Notes under the pieces: generated by a model
Seen by the model: the letters and a program-made list of their open reading frames with translations, nothing else
The model's database searches: none
What the model was told of the DNA's origin: nothing
Program-made: the position numbers and the translations under genes
From: an uncultured Ruminococcus sp.
GTDB lineage: Bacteria; Bacillota; Clostridia; Oscillospirales; CAG-272
Assembly (NCBI GenBank): GCA_902782785.1
Contig: CACZOH010000162.1
Span: forward strand, 1-17,749
Reading direction: 5' to 3'
Length of the DNA: 17,749 nucleotides
Part shown: piece after piece, positions 8,801 to 15,816 of the stretch
Layout: each line of letters opens with the position of its first letter
How positions within the stretch are numbered: the stretch's first letter is position 1

Positions 8801-10839
8801 CGTATAATCCGTACCGCGCTTTACGCGACGTTACGGTTTACACTTCAACTCCGTCAAACGGCCGCGCGCTGTCGACCACGCTGTCAAAAGAGATACTTTT
8901 TACGCAAAACGGCGTGGAAAAGAGCGCGTCGGGCGATTACGCGGTCTGCGACGTCCATATGACAACGAGCGCGCAGAGCATATACGGGCAAAGTCAGATA
9001 AGACAGTCTCACGCGTTTGTGGCGCGTGATTGTATGGAGGACGGAAATCTGGCAAGCTATGCCGCTCACGACGAGTACGGAGACGTATATAATTGGAAGA
9101 AATCGCTTCTTATGATGCGCGGGCTTTACGTGCTCGGTCCCGTGGAGGGACTTGAGCCGCTCAAGCCGTCGGATATCGTTTTTTCCGGCGTCGGTACGGA
9201 CTCGGAAAACGACGGCGGCAATATCGGAGCCGTTATGCCGGAGGGAAGCCGCACCCTGTCGGGCGAGAGCGCCGCGGGGCAGATATTCCGGTCGGTACAG
9301 GACATAAAATATCCGTTCTTTCTTAAAGCGCAGAATCTCTCGTATCCCGAGATATATGACTACTGGGATTCGGACGACGTGGAAATGGAGGCGTCGGCTC
9401 CGTTCTATATTTACCTTAAAGGTACGGTCCGCAAGCCTCGATACATATCCGCGGTGACCGTCGGTACCTATACCGAGGAAGGACTGAGACGCGACAATCC
9501 GGGCATAGATTCCGGCGCCGTGGATTATTTGAACGAGCTTTCGGAGGATAACGCGTGGCGCGCCGCTCTGGCGGGCTCGAACGCCGGGATCATTCCCGTG
9601 AATCTGCTCGTTTCAGAGGATGAAGCGTGGAACTCCGTCTTAAAATCAAAAAGAAAAAGTATCGCGGATACCGATTTCGACCACAGATGCAGCTATATCG
9701 GCGTTTCCAGGACGGACGACGTAAGCAAGGCGATATGCGGTTTGCTTCTCGTTAAAAAAGAAGCGGTGGAACCGGGCAGCTCCCCCGTTACGGAGATAAT
9801 CGTGGGCGGCAAATCCAGCATCATCTCTTCCGGATCCGCCGGAACGGGAACGACTTACTATCTCGCGCAGGGCTCCAACAGCATACCGCTTGCAGACGGG
9901 GACTATTATCTGTATTATTCCTACAATCCCGCCTCCAATCCCGGCGCTCCGCTGACGGATATAACCGTGGACGGAAACGTCTTTGCAAGCGGCCTGTCGA
10001 CCGTGCTTTCGTCAAACACGAGGGGCAGAGAAGCAAGGATCTTCGGAAACACGAACGTTAACAATTACATACATATGCGGTATGAATATACCGAGGGCTC
10101 GCTCATAAACGCGTTTTATATCGGCGCGGGAGAGGACCTTGACGCGGCTCTTATGGATCTTTTGTCACAGGGCGCCGTGGAAGCCGCGCCGATGGATATA
10201 AATCTCGGCGCGGGAGAAGCGGTGGCGCTCGGCTGGCGCACCATGGCGGTGACGGACGAGGAGCTGGCGCTTCACAAAAAGAACAAGGGCAAAACGTCCG
10301 ATCCGCTGAGAGAGGCGATACGCGACGTTCTGTTCACCGTTGACGAGCCGTATAAAGAAACGCTTATACATAACGGCGTTGTATACAGGCCCGTCGGCAA
10401 AAACAGCCTGAATACCGGCGTAGAGGGAAGCGTGATATATATGTATACGTGTACGGATTACGACACGTGGGCGTATAATCTCGGAAAACCCGCCGAAAAA
10501 CAGCTTTACGTTCCGTCTCTGTACTCGGATTTCGCGTCTCCCTTATCCCGCATAGGTCTGGCTAAAGGAGACCGCGTCCCGTACAATACGGAGCTTGAGG
10601 GCGCGGGAGAAGACGCGGAGCTTGTCGTATGGGAAAACGCTTTATCGACCGACGGCAAAAAAACTGACCTCAACCGCGGCGCCGTGCTGACGTCCGCTGA
10701 CGGCAAAAGGCTTCTGGAAAACCGCGTGTATCTCTTCTTGCACCGCGCCGACAACACGGTGAAAAGGGGAGCGGAGATAACCGGCGGATTTGTGACGGAT
10801 ACGGAGACAGTCGGCGCGCTTTACGGTAAAAACGAATGA
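5833..10839 (+). CDS. Giant exported multidomain protein with repeated beta-prism-like modules (1668 aa)
   Basis: ATG 5833 follows a GGGGGAGG-rich site (about 5816-5823) and gives a signal peptide of about 30 residues. The frame is open upstream to 5788, but that would put a very basic leader before it. The start overlaps the previous gene by 17 bases. Module 1 (residues 33-112) parallels the N-terminus of the 852-residue protein: GYIPVERNLN, LGYTTT, AVTDI. Hydrophobic segments at about 511-530, 541-560 and 566-585 form a membrane hairpin region. After it comes a segment matching the C-terminal part of the 852-residue protein (IGDLNAYVGYKW against ADLNGDVGKEW), then two P-x-G[YW]-PV--F units. 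Further modules lie near 727-792 (YLGYSLT, AVTDI, LYISRN), 1200-1310 (YIGVSRT) and 1423-1540 (diverged). Unlike its neighbours it lacks the ASVF/hydrophobic/basic C-terminus and ends in a soluble tail, so it may be held only by its internal segments. Function unknown. Confidence 0.9.
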   Translation: MKKALKYFTVFLLMITMLTAGNELTLCAAAEAVRGPVYVYDVQMFQSSTLDECVRLCREAGYIPVERNLNAGAIEKVSFGSDTDAPSVILGYTTTTNVNLAVTDISLLHMGEGYELREFRTIAAALLAKNQNYAEGLAAAAADFAENYDKGAPSAVHAYKMLDLMYVDELDKHCMSGYVEERSNSSSFLELFNLSGSVKKYLKASKEKKFIEELEHTPLGDYILEGNADADFFGKLLSLGTPSIVNAVNSALCAGSAEYENYYDPELDRYETRVWAERLYDSDVRAMTEEGLTSDGWRAFDSAYMDSARQIASSVRDFATQYLNAKARKATVDSLCETDADDLVGVTEEMRNMKDSDLDGVYMAAFEILNRYKYDDTHLLGDWIVSAGSRAYSGETDYRALYVLADALSPSQLILMKYCGFSSFVNNMLQPDEDAGDAQKAFDRVVNGLRSLVSKGEEYRVSVWMGVDNSVYYGKVAMTSDAIRQAGSNAVLQLTEEEKSAENARIRNMYIGIGTGLITLFSIVANIAIKVKSAALIKAGIKLGIASAGGFWAGLSTVTSFISKLNIYLLIAEIVITIALFIYKTVKNELHVPSSEYTDMPSLIFESKSTSFGVRVVKYNAIQEPYRGRIGDLNAYVGYKWNILYASHDPDAGSPLVVPENGDPFVMKTDNSDAPKGYKPVSRFGQLSAADMNNGAYDLKNGEKNFLFCATVDSQNGGNEGRTGAFGMYIGDVKLFSADTEDRAKAMITTAAGNYYAMDRNLGTKKSPCYLGYSLTNSEQNAVTDIRFFAGETETSIRWGGAEYTLSGELPSGGGLYISRNSLVGTPIGPELAGVISPKDAPEGWEPVVHFSGAPVAMFGEENEKFAIYFEPKVKFTGGELYLGGICFFEADYDYKTNSRGAAYGKTNEELFRQSAEDVLSALRWQKGGLALDPAAYPGGAVPDLASMTYKDVENALELTSGMSHKGIITYNVGYSSNYIVHEYPAYTLTYNPYRALRDVTVYTSTPSNGRALSTTLSKEILFTQNGVEKSASGDYAVCDVHMTTSAQSIYGQSQIRQSHAFVARDCMEDGNLASYAAHDEYGDVYNWKKSLLMMRGLYVLGPVEGLEPLKPSDIVFSGVGTDSENDGGNIGAVMPEGSRTLSGESAAGQIFRSVQDIKYPFFLKAQNLSYPEIYDYWDSDDVEMEASAPFYIYLKGTVRKPRYISAVTVGTYTEEGLRRDNPGIDSGAVDYLNELSEDNAWRAALAGSNAGIIPVNLLVSEDEAWNSVLKSKRKSIADTDFDHRCSYIGVSRTDDVSKAICGLLLVKKEAVEPGSSPVTEIIVGGKSSIISSGSAGTGTTYYLAQGSNSIPLADGDYYLYYSYNPASNPGAPLTDITVDGNVFASGLSTVLSSNTRGREARIFGNTNVNNYIHMRYEYTEGSLINAFYIGAGEDLDAALMDLLSQGAVEAAPMDINLGAGEAVALGWRTMAVTDEELALHKKNKGKTSDPLREAIRDVLFTVDEPYKETLIHNGVVYRPVGKNSLNTGVEGSVIYMYTCTDYDTWAYNLGKPAEKQLYVPSLYSDFASPLSRIGLAKGDRVPYNTELEGAGEDAELVVWENALSTDGKKTDLNRGAVLTSADGKRLLENRVYLFLHRADNTVKRGAEITGGFVTDTETVGALYGKNE

Positions 10840-10853
10840 AAGGAGAGCGCAAT

Positions 10854-12545
10854 ATGAAAATAAAACGTATTATGAGCGTTATCACGGCGCTTCTCATGCT
10901 GCTTTCCTTCTTTGCGGCTTTCCCGACCGTCGTTTTTGCCTCGGACACCGTGACGCCGGAACGTACGGACGCGATTCCTTTGCGGCTCAATTACGACGTT
11001 AAGGTCACCGTCAGGGTCACAGAGGACGCAAACGGCTGGAACGACGCATGGATAGAGATCAATCACAGATATAAAGGCGGAGTCACCGATTCCGAAAGGA
11101 TCAACGGACTGAAAAGCGATTTTGACGACAAAAAGGAGTTTTCCGTTGAGAAAAGCAATATGCTGTTTCCGACCTCCGTCGATATATATACGGATTTCGG
11201 CGGCGGAGCCTCCTGGCGCAGTTTTCAGGCGGACGTTACGGTATACGTCAACGGAGTAAACGTCGGATCAAAGCATATCACGGCAAAATCCTCCGCGTTC
11301 AGCAGTTCAAAAGCAAAGAACACCATAACGATAGACGAATCTAAATACCCGTACCCGACAAAGGTCTTCTTAGACGGCGTGCCCGAGACGGCTCTGATCA
11401 AAGACGGCTCGTATTACGGCGACGGCTACGTTTCCATGGCAGACCAGTACGGTTCGTCGTGGAACAGCAACGACGTTACGCTGTCCTATTACGACGGGGA
11501 GGATCTCGGATATCTGTATCCGAAGCGCGCGACGCGCACCCAAAACGGGAAGACCACGGATTATATCCGTTATTTCATCGTATTTATAATGAACGGAGAA
11601 AAAGACGAGCGGGTCGAATACGTCATATCCATGCCCACGGAAAACAGCCTTCATCAAACCGTTACCGCGTCGTTTACCGTGCAGTACAGGAGCATACATA
11701 AGGTAGATATAATCTTTGACGGGGAGGTCAGAGACACAAAAACGGGCTCTGCGGGAAGCGAAATAAAGCTCGATTATCCCGACCTCGTATCAGTCGGCTT
11801 TGATATCGAATGGACGCTTGAAGGCGGAGGACTGCTTGACAGCGCGTCAGGTAAATACGTCTTCGGCGACAGGGACGGCGCGCTCACGGCTTCTCTTGTA
11901 CCGTATTCGTTTACCGTCGCGTTTGACGGAAACGGCGCGGCAAAGGGGACGATGACTTCAAAGATACAGCGCGTCGGCACGACATACACGCTCCCGGGAA
12001 ATACGTTTACAAGAACGGGATACGAGTTTGCCGGCTGGAACACAAGACCGGACGGCTCGGGCGACGCGTATCAGAACAAGAGCGCCGTGCGCGATCTTTC
12101 TACCGTAAAAGGCGACGTCGTCACGCTCTACGCTCAATGGAAGGTCAAAACGTACACGGTCACGTTCGTCAATAAAATGACGGGAGAGCGCATAAAGCAA
12201 ACCGTGGAATACGGCGGGGACGCCGTCGCTCCGGAAATAGCGCCTTATCAGATAAACGAAAAAGAGCACTACGTATTCTCAAAATGGAACAAGGCTTATA
12301 CCGCAGTAAAAAGCAATATAACCGTCACCTCCGTCCACGTCAAGGAAGCGCATACGTTTGAAAACGACGGGGGCGGGCGTTACTGCTCCGTCTGCGGTTG
12401 GGGCAGACCGTCAGGCAAAGAGACCGCGTCTGTATTCGGAACGGGCGGGATCATCGTCGCAGTTGTCCTCGCCGTTGTTATGGCGGCTGTCGCCGTTATC
12501 GCTCTGATAATGAAAAAGAAATCTCAAAAAGAAAGGGAAGAATAA
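10854..12545 (+). CDS. Exported Listeria-Bacteroides (Flg_new) repeat surface protein, membrane-anchored (563 aa)
   Basis: ATG 10854 has AGGAG (10841-10845) 8 bases upstream. The in-frame ATG at 10836 overlaps the previous stop as ATGA but lacks a spaced binding site and would add only six residues before the signal peptide (ends VFA). Residues about 30-345 are beta-rich and not recognised. Residues about 351-430 are a classic Flg_new repeat: FDGNG, TFTRTGYEFAGWNT and LYAQW. A second, degenerate copy follows at about 432-493 (YTVTFVNK, YVFSKWN). Next comes a short CSVCG motif (Cys511, Cys514) preceded by HTF-N, a combination often seen near the end of clostridial surface proteins. The C-terminus is ASVFGTGG (residue 525), a strongly hydrophobic span and KKK. 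InlB-type repeats act as stalks or cell-contact modules in known proteins; the role here is inferred to be extracellular. Confidence 0.9.
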   Translation: MKIKRIMSVITALLMLLSFFAAFPTVVFASDTVTPERTDAIPLRLNYDVKVTVRVTEDANGWNDAWIEINHRYKGGVTDSERINGLKSDFDDKKEFSVEKSNMLFPTSVDIYTDFGGGASWRSFQADVTVYVNGVNVGSKHITAKSSAFSSSKAKNTITIDESKYPYPTKVFLDGVPETALIKDGSYYGDGYVSMADQYGSSWNSNDVTLSYYDGEDLGYLYPKRATRTQNGKTTDYIRYFIVFIMNGEKDERVEYVISMPTENSLHQTVTASFTVQYRSIHKVDIIFDGEVRDTKTGSAGSEIKLDYPDLVSVGFDIEWTLEGGGLLDSASGKYVFGDRDGALTASLVPYSFTVAFDGNGAAKGTMTSKIQRVGTTYTLPGNTFTRTGYEFAGWNTRPDGSGDAYQNKSAVRDLSTVKGDVVTLYAQWKVKTYTVTFVNKMTGERIKQTVEYGGDAVAPEIAPYQINEKEHYVFSKWNKAYTAVKSNITVTSVHVKEAHTFENDGGGRYCSVCGWGRPSGKETASVFGTGGIIVAVVLAVVMAAVAVIALIMKKKSQKEREE

Positions 12546-12548
12546 GAA

Positions 12549-12845
12549 ATGCAGATCACAAAAAAAATCGAAGGGACCGAGCTTACCGTATATCCCGAGG
12601 GAAAGATCGACACCGTGACCACGCCGATGCTTGAACAGACCGTTTCGGAGTCGCTTGAGGGTGTTGAATCCGTCGTTATCGATCTTGAAAAAACAAAGCT
12701 CATTTCATCCGCCTGCCTGCGTTATCTTCTGATACTGCACAGGACGATGATGAAGAAAAAAGGGCTCAGGCTGAGAAACGTGAACGACACGATCAAAGAG
12801 GTGCTTGATTTCACGGGCTTTGACGATATATTTACGATAGAATGA
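12549..12845 (+). CDS. STAS-domain anti-sigma factor antagonist (SpoIIAA/RsbV-like, 98 aa)
   Basis: A complete single STAS domain: an N-terminal strand pair, GKIDTVTTP (the usual G-lDa-ta), VVIDLEKTKLISSACLRYL, and a final LDFTGFDDIF, which matches the RsbV/SpoIIAA ending. By alignment to the family, Ser54 (second Ser of ISSACLRYL) is the expected phosphorylation site. The usual Gly two residues after that serine is Cys56 here. In known partner switches the unphosphorylated form binds a serine kinase/anti-sigma factor and frees a sigma factor or another target. GGGAAG (12535-12540) lies 8 bases before the ATG, and the gene starts 3 bases after the previous stop. A PP2C phosphatase able to reactivate it is encoded two genes downstream, but no kinase gene is in the window. 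Confidence 0.93.
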   Translation: MQITKKIEGTELTVYPEGKIDTVTTPMLEQTVSESLEGVESVVIDLEKTKLISSACLRYLLILHRTMMKKKGLRLRNVNDTIKEVLDFTGFDDIFTIE

Positions 12846-12882
12846 CAACAGATATCCCGTAAGCGGGTAAGGCGGATTTTAT

Positions 12883-14010
12883 ATGAAATTCAAAGAACTG
12901 CTCCATGACAGCCCGGTCAATATCGGGCGTCAGACGGAGCTTGACATCGGAAAAGCGATACCCGTGCTTTGCCTTCCGTTCGTGCACTGCTTTATAGAAT
13001 GCACCTCCGCGGAAGGGCTGGATCACGGCGTTCCTTTCGTATTCGACTATATAATCGGCTCTCCGATCAGCGCACCCATGTTTATGTTCTGTATGGGCGC
13101 CGTGATCGTTTATGCCAAAAAAAACAGCGCCGCCGCGCTTGCACTTCGCGCGGGCAGGCTGTTTATTGTCGGCTTGCTTTTAAACGTTTTCCGGTTTCTG
13201 ATACCGTATCTCATAGGCTACGGCATCACGGGCGATGCGGAAAAATATCTTATACCGCTTGTATACAGAGTATTCGGAAACGATATACTTCAGTTTGCGT
13301 CTCTGTTCTTCCTCTGTATCGCTTTGTTTGTAAAGCTGAAGATCCCGGATACCGTTATGCTCTTGCTGTCGTTTGCCTTTTCGCTTGTCGGCTGGGGGCT
13401 TAACGGTACGGATTTGAATAACGGCGCGGCAAACCTGATACTCGGTCACTTTATCGGCACGGAGGACGCGGCGGAGCTTGTGATATCCGATTTCCCGCTT
13501 CTGAACTGGCTGGCTGTGCCCGTTTCGGGATACGTGTTCGGCAAGCTTCTGCTGCGCGTAAAGAATAAGGACGCGTTTTATCTGCGCGTTTTCCCGATAC
13601 CGCTCGTTTTGTCCTCCGCTTTTCTTGTCATAGAGTATTTTGCCGGCATCGGTATGAACAGACCGGGAGGAGAAAACACGTATTATCACGCGACGGCGTA
13701 CGATATCATAGCGTTCATCGCGCTGACCGTCGGACTTATCGGCGTATATCATTTTACGGCGAAAATACTGCCAAAGAAATGTAAGGCGTTTCTCATCAGC
13801 GTGAGCCGCGGGATAACCTCCGTCTACTGCATCCACTGGGTATTCGTAGTATTCATCACAAACGTCGTTTTGTACGTGATACGCGGTACGCAGGAGCTGG
13901 AGGTCTGGCAGACGCTTATTCTGTCGTCTGCGATATTACTCGTAACGCTCGTTCTGTCACAGCTATGGCGGAAATACAAGAAAGGAAAACTACATCATGA
14001 AAAAACGTAA
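12883..14010 (+). CDS. Polytopic acyltransferase-like membrane protein (375 aa)
   Basis: The product is hydrophobic with about ten predicted membrane spans. Family-like features are the opening ELDIGKAIPVLCLPFVHCF (position and His resemble the first helix of acyltransferase-3 and heparan-glucosaminide acetyltransferase/DUF1624 families), ISAPMFMFCMGAVIVY (compare the aPlFlF--G motif), the RAGRLFIVGLLLN basic-hydrophobic segment, and CIHWVF in a late helix. These families move acyl groups across or onto sugars, peptidoglycan or exported polymers; the substrate cannot be read here. AAGGCGG (12869-12875) precedes the ATG, and the 37-base gap contains a small CCCG/CGGG hairpin (12856-12867). Its stop overlaps the phosphatase gene by 14 bases. 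Its place between STAS and phosphatase genes suggests a surface-modification task linked to the operon, which is inference. Confidence 0.7.
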   Translation: MKFKELLHDSPVNIGRQTELDIGKAIPVLCLPFVHCFIECTSAEGLDHGVPFVFDYIIGSPISAPMFMFCMGAVIVYAKKNSAAALALRAGRLFIVGLLLNVFRFLIPYLIGYGITGDAEKYLIPLVYRVFGNDILQFASLFFLCIALFVKLKIPDTVMLLLSFAFSLVGWGLNGTDLNNGAANLILGHFIGTEDAAELVISDFPLLNWLAVPVSGYVFGKLLLRVKNKDAFYLRVFPIPLVLSSAFLVIEYFAGIGMNRPGGENTYYHATAYDIIAFIALTVGLIGVYHFTAKILPKKCKAFLISVSRGITSVYCIHWVFVVFITNVVLYVIRGTQELEVWQTLILSSAILLVTLVLSQLWRKYKKGKLHHEKT

Positions 14011-15607
14011 GCTCGGTACCAAGCTTGTTTTGTGGCTGCTTTCCGTCACCGTCGTCATCGTTTTGCTGTCCGGCGCGCTGATCGCCGTCAGCTCATACAG
14101 AAACGAGATGCAGAATTATTCAAACGCCGTATTTTCTTACGCAAGGATCGCGTCTGAGCTGATCGACGGAGACAGGATCGCCGCATATGAAGAGAGCGGG
14201 GAAACGGATGAATACTTTGATCAGATACAGAGATTTTTCACCTCCTCCGTCAAGGAGTCCGATCTGCTTTATTATTACGTTTTCATCCCTTATGAAAACG
14301 ATCTGATGTATATATGGGATTCCGACGCCTCCGAGGACGAGCCGCCTCTCGGCTACCGCGAGAAATATATGAAGGACGGCGGCAAAGAAGCGGTGAAGGC
14401 GATATACCGTTCCGATCCGCCGGAGAACATGAAGATAACGCGCGACGGCACCTACGGCTATATCGCCTCGGCGTTTTATCCAGTCTTCAACGGCAATGGA
14501 GAACCCGTTGCGGTCGTGGGCGTGGACCTTTCCATGCCGGATATCTTAAGGCAGATAACGAGGACGGTCTCTATTTTAGTTCTTTCCGTGCTTCTTATAA
14601 CGGGTCTTTCCGTCGCCGCAATGTATTTCAGCATCAGAAAGAATATAGTCAAGCCGCTCGGACGGCTGAACAGCGCGGCGAAGGAGACCGTCGAAAATAT
14701 AGACAGAGAGAGGGAGCTCGACCTTGATATACACACCGGCGACGAGCTTGAAACGCTGGCGGGATCCTTTGACAGGATGTACGGCGATCTGCGTGAATAC
14801 ATAGCGCAGAACGCCGCGATAACCGCCGAGCAGGAGAGAATAGGGACGGAGCTTACGCTTGCAACGAAGATCCAGGCGGATATGCTTCCAAACGATTTTC
14901 CCGCTTTCCCGGACAGAAACGATTTTGACGTATACGCGGTCATGACGCCCGCAAAGGAGGTCGGCGGCGACTTTTACGACTTCTTTATGACAGACGACGA
15001 CCATCTTGCGCTCGTAATGGCGGATGTTTCCGGCAAGGGCGTTCCCGCGGCCCTGTTTATGATGATGTCAAAGATAATGATACAGAATCAGGCTATGACG
15101 GGGAAAAGCCCGAAGGAGGTGCTGACTGCGGTAAACGAACAGATCTGCCAGAACAACAAGGAGCAGATGTTCGTCACGGTATGGCTCGGCATACTTGAGC
15201 TTTCAACCGGAAAGCTCACCGCCGTAAACGCAGGACACGAAAAACCCATAATCAAACAGCCGGGCGGCGAATTTGAGCTGATACTCGATAAGCACGGCTT
15301 TGTCGTCGGCGGTATGGAGGGGATCAGATATAAGGAATACGAAACGGAGCTGAAGCCCGGTTCGGTGCTTTTCATCTACACGGACGGACTTACCGAGGCG
15401 ACGCGGGCGGACGAGGAGCTTTTCGGTACCGCGCGCGCATTGGAAGCGCTGAACGGCGTGAAGGACGGGACTCCGAAGGAAATACTGGAATTTGTTGAAG
15501 AAAAGGTCTCTTTATTTGCGGGAGACACTCCGCAGTTTGACGATCTGACAATGCTGTGCTTACAGTATAACGGCCCGGACGGCAAGATGACCGGAAAAGC
15601 GGAATAA
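13997..15607 (+). CDS. Membrane sensor phosphatase: Cache-like ectodomain, HAMP, PP2C (RsbU/SpoIIE type, 536 aa)
   Basis: Domain order is: a first membrane helix at about 9-30; an extracellular region at about 31-188 ending in a Cache-like strand set (TYGYIASAFYPVF, VAVVGVDLS); a second helix at about 190-211; HAMP at about 212-265 (KPLGRL, GDEL-TLAGSF); a signalling helix; then an SpoIIE/RsbU-type PP2C domain to the end. Metal-binding acidic residues are in place: Asp325 (EVGGDFYDFF), Asp343 (ADVSGKGVPAALF), Asp463 (FIYTDGLTEA) and Asp515/516 (DDLTML). The predicted reaction is dephosphorylation of a phospho-STAS protein, most plausibly the one encoded two genes upstream, in response to an extracellular ligand. 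AAAGGA (13981-13986) precedes the start, which overlaps the upstream gene. The architecture is RsbU-like rather than true sporulation SpoIIE, which has about ten N-terminal membrane spans. It is the last gene before the terminator. Confidence 0.95.
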   Translation: MKKRKLGTKLVLWLLSVTVVIVLLSGALIAVSSYRNEMQNYSNAVFSYARIASELIDGDRIAAYEESGETDEYFDQIQRFFTSSVKESDLLYYYVFIPYENDLMYIWDSDASEDEPPLGYREKYMKDGGKEAVKAIYRSDPPENMKITRDGTYGYIASAFYPVFNGNGEPVAVVGVDLSMPDILRQITRTVSILVLSVLLITGLSVAAMYFSIRKNIVKPLGRLNSAAKETVENIDRERELDLDIHTGDELETLAGSFDRMYGDLREYIAQNAAITAEQERIGTELTLATKIQADMLPNDFPAFPDRNDFDVYAVMTPAKEVGGDFYDFFMTDDDHLALVMADVSGKGVPAALFMMMSKIMIQNQAMTGKSPKEVLTAVNEQICQNNKEQMFVTVWLGILELSTGKLTAVNAGHEKPIIKQPGGEFELILDKHGFVVGGMEGIRYKEYETELKPGSVLFIYTDGLTEATRADEELFGTARALEALNGVKDGTPKEILEFVEEKVSLFAGDTPQFDDLTMLCLQYNGPDGKMTGKAE

Positions 15608-15816
15608 AAGAATAATTATAATAAAAAACCGTCATGACTGTAATGCCCGACCGTCATAAGGATGTTTTTCACCGAGTGTCAGCGTGGTGAGTAAGTGCGC
15701 CCTGAAAAATGAAAGCAGACTGAAAATCAATATCAGTCTGCTTTTTCGTATTCAGCCGGTATAATGAAGACGTTCGCTTCGCTCACAAATGAAGACGGGC
15801 TTTTTATCGTATGGGA
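15608..15816. other. Convergent intergenic region with short direct repeats
   Basis: This gap separates the operon end from the minus-strand ACT gene. Apart from the terminator it contains two direct repeats: ACCGTCAT at 15628-15635 and 15650-15657, and AATGAAGACG at 15763-15772 and 15788-15797. A micro-frame of 18 codons starts at 15634 but has no ribosome binding site and is not called. No RNA gene is recognised. Confidence 0.5.
15712..15746 (+). terminator. Rho-independent terminator closing the surface/partner-switch operon
   Basis: A perfect 12-bp stem pairs AAAGCAGACTGA (15712-15723) with TCAGTCTGCTTT (15733-15744) around a 9-base loop, and a T run (15742-15746) follows. It lies 105 bases after the phosphatase stop. 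Read on the minus strand it gives the same stem followed by TTTCATTTTT, so it may also stop transcription from the convergent ACT gene. Confidence 0.9.

Noticed and set aside
13180..13836. Minus-strand frame of 218 codons
   Set aside because: Antisense to the acyltransferase-like gene; very rich in Arg/Lys/Gln with no hydrophobic core or motif.
1..15607. LPXTG-type sortase substrates
   Set aside because: No LPxTG, NPxTN or similar pentapeptide precedes any of the C-terminal hydrophobic spans; the conserved motif there is AS[VT]F instead.
13997..15607. Sporulation phosphatase SpoIIE
   Set aside because: Only two membrane helices with a Cache-like ectodomain and HAMP; true SpoIIE has about ten N-terminal spans. 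RsbU-like sensor phosphatase fits better.
15634..15690. Small 18-codon frame starting MTVMPDRHK
   Set aside because: No ribosome binding site, no homology that I recognise, and it sits in the 3' untranslated region just before the terminator.
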